A DNA stretch of 64,000 nucleotides, from assembly GCA_016190375.1 (NCBI GenBank), contig JACPQR010000044.1:17574-81573 (forward strand), written 5' to 3'. Origin of the DNA: Deltaproteobacteria bacterium (GTDB taxonomy: Bacteria > Myxococcota_A > Polyangia > JACPQR01). Made by a program: the position numbers and the translations under genes. Under the pieces are notes generated by a model. That model did not search any database. It was given only the letters and a program-made list of their open reading frames with translations, and was not told the origin of the DNA. Of the stretch, positions 59,624 to 64,000 are shown piece by piece. Within the stretch, counting starts at the first letter, position 1, and every line of letters starts with the position of its first letter.

Positions 59624-60865
59624 ATGGCGCGCCGTGAGGAGATTGTCGTCGGCCTCGACATCGGGACGACGAAGGTTTGTTGCGTCGTGGGTCAGGCGAC
59701 CGACGACGGGATCGACATCATCGGGATCGGATCGCACCCGTCCAAGGGGCTGCGCAAGGGCGTCGTCGTCAACATCGAGCAGACCGTGGCGTCGATCCAG
59801 CGCGCCGTCGAGGAAGCCGAGCAGATGGCGGGCGTCGAGATCTCCACGGTGTACGCCGGGATCGCGGGTGGCCACATCAAGGGCTTCAACTCGTCCGGCG
59901 TCGTGGCGGTGCGTGACAAGGAGATCGGCGCTCACGACGTGGATCGCGTGCTCGACGCCGCGAAGGCGATCGCGATCCCGGTCGACCGCGAGGTCGTCCA
60001 CGCGCTGCCCCAAGAGTTCATCGTCGACAACCAGGACGGCATCCACGAGCCCGTGGGCATGAACGGCGTGCGGCTCGAGGCCAAGGTCCACATCGTGACG
60101 GGCTCGGTCTCGAGCGCGCAGAACATCGTCAAGTGCGCGCAACGCTGCGACCTCACGGTCGCGGACATCGTCCTCGAGCAGCTCGCGAGCTCGTACGGGG
60201 TCCTGTCGGAGGACGAGAAGGAGATCGGCGTCGCGCTCGTGGACATCGGCGGCGGAACGACCGACATCGTGCTCTTCGTCGACGGCTCGGTGATGCACAC
60301 GGCCGTCATCCCGCTCGGCGGCCTCAACCTGACGCAGGACATCGCGACCGGGCTCAGGACCCCGATCGCCGAGGCCGAGGCGATCAAGCAGAAGCACGGC
60401 TGCGCGCTCACCTCGCTCGTCGACCCCGAGGAGGAGATCGAGGTGCCGAGCGTCGGCGGTCGTCCGGCGCGGTCGATCAAGCGGCGGGTTCTCTGCGAGA
60501 TCGTCGAGCCGCGGGTCGAGGAGATCTTTCAGCTCGTGCGCGCCGAGATCGCGAATACCGGGTATCACGACCTGCTCGCGTCGGGTGCGGTGATCACCGG
60601 TGGCGCGACGATCATGGAGGGCATGCCGGAGATGGCCGAGGACGTCCTCGGACTGCCGGTTCGTCGCGCCTCGCCGACCGGGATCGGGGGGCTGGCCGAC
60701 GTGGTCAAGAACCCGATGTACGCGACCGCCGTGGGCCTGGTGATGTACGGGGCGAACGAGCAGCGTGGAAAACCCTCCGTGCGCGTGACGCGTCCGGGCG
60801 GCGAGGACAGGGTCGTGTCGAAGATTGGTCGCCGCGTGAGCGACTGGCTGAGGGAAGTTTTCTGA
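59624..60865 (+). CDS. ftsA: Cell division protein FtsA
   Basis: FtsA (413 residues) is the actin-like protein that tethers FtsZ to the membrane. VVGLDIGTTKVCCVVG (phosphate 1), GHIKGFNSSGVVAV (1C domain), ALVDIGGGTTDIVLFVDG (phosphate 2), ASGAVITGGATIMEGMPEMA (adenosine motif). The C-terminal amphipathic helix is VSDWLREVF. It starts after the AT-rich repeat, one of two substantial gaps before ftsZ. The ribosome binding site is weak. Confidence 0.97.
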   Translation: MARREEIVVGLDIGTTKVCCVVGQATDDGIDIIGIGSHPSKGLRKGVVVNIEQTVASIQRAVEEAEQMAGVEISTVYAGIAGGHIKGFNSSGVVAVRDKEIGAHDVDRVLDAAKAIAIPVDREVVHALPQEFIVDNQDGIHEPVGMNGVRLEAKVHIVTGSVSSAQNIVKCAQRCDLTVADIVLEQLASSYGVLSEDEKEIGVALVDIGGGTTDIVLFVDGSVMHTAVIPLGGLNLTQDIATGLRTPIAEAEAIKQKHGCALTSLVDPEEEIEVPSVGGRPARSIKRRVLCEIVEPRVEEIFQLVRAEIANTGYHDLLASGAVITGGATIMEGMPEMAEDVLGLPVRRASPTGIGGLADVVKNPMYATAVGLVMYGANEQRGKPSVRVTRPGGEDRVVSKIGRRVSDWLREVF

Positions 60866-60946
60866 TCTGGTGTCACCGCCCCTCGGGAAGGCAGCCCGGC
60901 GGGCGATTGGATAACGGCTTCGAAAGCGTCAGTACCGGGAGGAACG

Positions 60947-62167
60947 ATGGCCTTCTCGATCGAGTTCGCGGAAAACGAGGGCGATTTGGGTGCGCAGATC
61001 AAGGTGGTCGGGGTCGGCGGCGCGGGCGGCAACGCCATCAACACGATGATCTCGGCGGGGCTCGACGGCGTGGAGTTCATCTGCGCGAACACGGATCGCC
61101 AGGCGCTCGAGGCGAACCTCGCGGGGACGAAGATCCAGCTCGGTCAGAACCTGACCAAGGGCCTGGGCGCTGGCGCGAACCCCGAGGTAGGCCGCAAGGC
61201 CGCGCTCGAGGACGTCAACAAGCTCGGCGACATGCTGCAGGGCGCCGACATGGTGTTCGTCACGGCTGGCATGGGCGGCGGAACCGGCACGGGCGCGGCG
61301 CCGATCGTGGCGCAGGTGGCTCGTGAGTGCGGCGCCCTGACGGTGGGCGTCGTCTCCAAGCCCTTCCTCTTCGAGGGGCGAAAGCGTGCCAAGCAGGCCG
61401 AGGCGGGTCTCGCCGCTCTCTCGGAGGCGGTGGACACGCTCATCACGATTCCCAACCAGAAGCTACTTTGCATCGCCGACCCGACGATGCCGATCGTCGA
61501 GACCTTCAAGCGGGCGGACGAGGTGCTGCTCAACGCGGTGCGCGGGATCAGCGACCTCATCCTGACGCCGGGCCTCATCAACGTCGACTTCGCCGACGTC
61601 AAGACGATCATGAGCAACATGGGCCGTGCCCTGATGGGCACCGGCTTCGGCAAGGGCGAGCGCCGCGCGGTCGAAGCCGCCGAGCAGGCGATCCACTCGC
61701 CGCTGCTCGACGACATCACGGTCGACGGCGCGACGGGCATCCTCATCAACATCACCGGCGGCCCGGATCTGACGCTGCACGAGGTCAACGAGGCGGCGAC
61801 GCTGGTTCAGGAGGCGGCGCACGAGGAGGCGAACATCATCTTCGGCGCGGTCGTCCAGGCCGACGTGCGCGACATCGTGAAGATCACGGTGATCGCGACC
61901 GGCTTCGACCGCGTGGCGATGCAGGACGGCGCGGCCGCGGCGCAGGCGCAGCAGCAGATCTACCAGACACAGGCCGCGCGCCAGAAGCCGGTCTACATGC
62001 GCTCCCCCGGCGACGTCAGGGACCTGCCGACGCGCACCCGCCGCATGTCCGATCCGCCTCCGGCCCCGGTCGCAGCCGCCCCCGCTCCGGTCCCCGGCGC
62101 CCAGAGGACGATCCCCGAGGTCGACCTCGAGATCCCCGCCTACATCCGCCGCCACCACGCTCAGTAG
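60947..62167 (+). CDS. ftsZ: Cell division GTPase FtsZ
   Basis: FtsZ (406 residues) is the tubulin-like protein forming the Z ring. [18 protein letters not shown], tubulin signature [12 protein letters not shown] (near residue 110), [30 protein letters not shown] (in outline), [20 protein letters not shown], and a C-terminal conserved peptide ([16 protein letters not shown]) that binds FtsA. The linker is Pro/Ala-rich. GGAGG six bases before ATG 60947. Last dcw gene; 75 bp separate its stop from the convergent gene, with no clear terminator. Confidence 0.98.
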   Translation: MAFSIEFAENEGDLGAQIKVVGVGGAGGNAINTMISAGLDGVEFICANTDRQALEANLAGTKIQLGQNLTKGLGAGANPEVGRKAALEDVNKLGDMLQGADMVFVTAGMGGGTGTGAAPIVAQVARECGALTVGVVSKPFLFEGRKRAKQAEAGLAALSEAVDTLITIPNQKLLCIADPTMPIVETFKRADEVLLNAVRGISDLILTPGLINVDFADVKTIMSNMGRALMGTGFGKGERRAVEAAEQAIHSPLLDDITVDGATGILINITGGPDLTLHEVNEAATLVQEAAHEEANIIFGAVVQADVRDIVKITVIATGFDRVAMQDGAAAAQAQQQIYQTQAARQKPVYMRSPGDVRDLPTRTRRMSDPPPAPVAAAPAPVPGAQRTIPEVDLEIPAYIRRHHAQ

Positions 62168-62242
62168 GTACTTCCGTCGGCGGCTACCGAGCCTCCTGCT
62201 TCCCAAGCGACGCCGCCCCCTCCCAGAGTTGCCGCGCTGCCG

Positions 62243-62713
62243 TCAGAACTCGTTGTCGCCTGGACAGACCATCTGCTGGCAATCCTCGACGTCATCGTCG
62301 TAGTCGACGAGTGGGTTGTCGCAGCACCTCCACAACCCGTCGCCCGGGCAGCCTCCGGCTAGCCTTCCGCAGACGCATTGGCCGTCTACGTTCCATCCGT
62401 TGCAGCAGAAGCCTCCGACGCAGTGCGCGCCGAACTCGTACCAGTCGTTACAGTCATCCCCTCTCGCGCAGGGATGGCGAACGGGAGCTCCAGCGTCCCC
62501 GGGGGAGTCTGCCCGCGCGTCGGCGGCGGCGTCCGCAGGTGCGGAAGCATCGCCGTGCGATGGCTTGGCATCGTAGCCTGCATCACCCGCTGACGAGCCG
62601 TCTTGGGCCGGTGGAGCGGCGTCGCGCGGGTTCCCCCGGACAGACGAGTCGTGGGAAAGAAAGCAAGCGGGGCACAGCAGGATCCAGCACGCCCCCAAGG
62701 TAGTGCGCGTCAT
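62243..62713 (-). CDS. Cys-rich lipoprotein
   Basis: Protein of 156 residues; ATG 62713 overlaps the stop of the upstream gene (ATGA). Signal (TTLGACWILLCPAC) with two possible lipobox Cys. An Asp/Ala/Pro-rich linker of about 60 residues follows, then a compact Cys-rich domain (HPCARGDDCNDWYEFGAHC, GGFCCNGWNVDGQCVCG, WRCCDNP). Layout as in other myxobacterial disulfide-rich surface lipoproteins. Function unknown. Confidence 0.75.
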   Translation of the reverse strand: MTRTTLGACWILLCPACFLSHDSSVRGNPRDAAPPAQDGSSAGDAGYDAKPSHGDASAPADAAADARADSPGDAGAPVRHPCARGDDCNDWYEFGAHCVGGFCCNGWNVDGQCVCGRLAGGCPGDGLWRCCDNPLVDYDDDVEDCQQMVCPGDNEF

Positions 62714-64000
62714 CGCCAGCGCGCTCCGTACACGTGCTGGTGATACGTGTCGGCCAGCACTCCTTGCTGTGCGCAACCAAGCCTCGAGTCCCCCCAGGCC
62801 GTGTAAAACCGAAACACGCCTGGGAGAGCCGCCGTGCCGTTATAGTGACCGAAGTACGAGCGGTCGGTCGTTGCGCACGGTTCGAACGGGACCGCGCCGT
62901 CCGGAGTGTCCCGTGTCAGACGCCGCCGTTGGAAGATCGCTTCGCGAGTCGCCGTGACGGCGAGGACGTCCACTGCTGTCTGATTCTCCGGATCCCTCTC
63001 GGTGCTGTAGAACGTGACCGCCCAGACGCCCGATTCGTCATGAGCGCTGACCGTCGGCTGAAACTCCTCCCAGTCCCCTCCAGGCGACACCTCTCGCGGC
63101 TCGGCCCAGATGGCGCCACCCGGATCGGAGTAGGTAATGAAGACGTGGTCCCGGTCCTCAGTGCCGACCACGACCCTGTCGGTGAACGCGACCACCAGCG
63201 TCCCGTCCAGGGCGATGTCGAATGCGGTCGTCGCTCCCCAGGTCCTCATGAGCTCACCGTTTGCCGCGTCGTGGGTGCCCTTCGGGTTGACATTGGCCAC
63301 GACCGCCACGAGCTCCCACGCTGGCGGCCACAGGAGGGCGTTTCCGAGCCAGAGGCAGATGTTGCGGGTCGAATCCTTCTCATTGACGACGGCACCCTCG
63401 GAGGTCATGTAGATCGCTCCACCGTAGGCGCCGGGCATTGCTGTCCGGATGATGGGGTTCAAGTCGCAGCCCTCGAACTCGCAGTTCTCCGAGCAGTCCG
63501 CGATGCCGTCCGGACCCGTCAATGCGACTGGCTCCGACCATTCTTCACCGGGGCCGAACTCCGTCTTCGAGGCCGTGCACACCGGAGCGCTGACCACCGT
63601 GCCCAGGAACGCGACGTGCAGTCCGCCGAGGAGATCCTGCGTGAGCGTCGGCTTGTCCACCGCGGGGCACTGCTCGTTCCCCACCACCGCGATCTCCGGA
63701 TCGCCGAACGTGTGGTTGGCGAAGTCCCACTCGAAGACCACCAGTTGGAGGTCACCGCCGATGGTCATGCCAATCGACGAGTAGAGCAGTGGCCCGGCTG
63801 CCATCGGCCATTCGCCAAGGTCGGCCGAAAGCCACGGATCTCCGCGGAGCCGTGAGAGCCTGTAACCGCTCGCGCTTGACGTCGTAGTCCTGCTCGAGAT
63901 CGACGTCGCCGGTGGGACAGGCCCCCGCTTGGCGCCGACGCGCTCCGCGGGGACGGCGGGCGGAAAGTCGATCGCGACGAGCCTGGGAGGTAGAAGGGGC
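62710..64000 (-). CDS. Secreted sialidase-like propeller protein (5' end outside window)
   Basis: The frame is open from stop 62710 to the right edge, so at least 430 residues are present and the start lies beyond 64000. A Pro-rich stretch precedes repeated beta blades (LLYSSIGMTIGGDLQLVVFE, LLGGLHVAFLG, AFDIALDGTLVVAFTDRVVV, DESGVWAVTFYSTE). The C-terminus has Cys residues (FEPCATTDRSYFGHYNG; LGCAQQG). It resembles BNR-type propellers without clear Asp boxes. Coupled to the Cys-rich lipoprotein behind it. Confidence 0.65.
   Translation of the reverse strand, partial: PLLPPRLVAIDFPPAVPAERVGAKRGPVPPATSISSRTTTSSASGYRLSRLRGDPWLSADLGEWPMAAGPLLYSSIGMTIGGDLQLVVFEWDFANHTFGDPEIAVVGNEQCPAVDKPTLTQDLLGGLHVAFLGTVVSAPVCTASKTEFGPGEEWSEPVALTGPDGIADCSENCEFEGCDLNPIIRTAMPGAYGGAIYMTSEGAVVNEKDSTRNICLWLGNALLWPPAWELVAVVANVNPKGTHDAANGELMRTWGATTAFDIALDGTLVVAFTDRVVVGTEDRDHVFITYSDPGGAIWAEPREVSPGGDWEEFQPTVSAHDESGVWAVTFYSTERDPENQTAVDVLAVTATREAIFQRRRLTRDTPDGAVPFEPCATTDRSYFGHYNGTAALPGVFRFYTAWGDSRLGCAQQGVLADTYHQHVYGARWR

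Noticed and set aside
1..64000. tRNA or rRNA genes
   Set aside because: No cloverleaf-like arrangements or rRNA-like sequence were noticed by eye. A covariance search would be needed to exclude them fully.

Overview
This window is very GC-rich DNA with short intergenic gaps and many start/stop overlaps (ATGA or GTGA). Its gene content points to the Myxococcota (former Deltaproteobacteria). It has four Hanks-type Ser/Thr kinases with PEGA or other C-terminal modules, an FHA-sigma54 activator, an MglA-family GTPase, many secreted lipoproteins with Asp/Ser/Gly-rich linkers and FG-GAP or BNR-like propellers, and C-terminal anchors that look like the MYXO-CTERM sorting signal. The genus cannot be read from the window. 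No tRNA, rRNA or CRISPR array was seen.

Layout, left half. 1-4.3 kb: 3' truncated NtrB-type histidine kinase, beta-helix lipoprotein, glycosyltransferase (all minus). 4.4-9.9 kb: cupredoxin-like lipoprotein, a PEGA-tailed Ser/Thr kinase, and a divergent pair (TPR protein plus FG-GAP lipoprotein). 9.9-12.9 kb: KdpD/KdpE-like two-component operon led by a small two-helix membrane protein. A phased array of CGTNAAG heptamers lies upstream of it. 13.0-13.7 kb: RHH-PIN toxin-antitoxin pair with a palindromic operator. 13.9-18.1 kb: a second kinase and the potassium transporter Kup. 18.3-18.5 kb: remnant of another PIN toxin. 18.7-23.6 kb: propeller lipoprotein and a cassette of FHA-sigma54 activator, TPR-PEGA membrane protein and kinase. 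23.8-25.2 kb: Asp-rich secreted protein, followed by a class C group II intron (25291-27374) sitting directly behind a terminator-like hairpin.

Layout, right half. 27.7-33.2 kb: Cys-rich secreted protein, AAA ATPase (DUF4143 type), and two tandem phosphodiester glycosidase-like genes. The second of these is fused in frame to a lipoprotein. 33.3-35.3 kb: larB-larC. 35.3-41.8 kb: fourth kinase, Cys-rich MYXO-CTERM protein, unknown protein, histone-deacetylase-family hydrolase, EamA-type transporter with a His-rich tail, small lipoprotein. 41.9-45.2 kb: thiL, histidine kinase, MglA-like GTPase and zinc-ribbon protein on the minus strand. 45.4-62.2 kb: an almost complete division and cell-wall (dcw) cluster, mraZ-rsmH-ftsL-ftsI-murE-murF-mraY-murD-ftsW-murG-murC-ftsQ-ftsA-ftsZ, with no murB or ddl. 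62.2-64 kb: two secreted proteins, the last truncated by the window edge.

How genes work together: the dcw genes make lipid II and build the divisome, and nearly all junctions overlap, so they are probably translationally coupled under the mraZ promoter. The KdpDE-like pair and Kup probably form a potassium regulon, because similar heptamers spaced 11 bp apart occur upstream of both. The kinase, PEGA-TPR and FHA-sigma54 genes look like one phospho-signalling route to sigma54 promoters. The most unusual observations are the in-frame 75-bp tandem repeat inside ftsL, the phased heptamer array, the glycosidase-lipoprotein fusion, and the intron-encoded reverse transcriptase whose frame runs through its own ribozyme domains V and VI.
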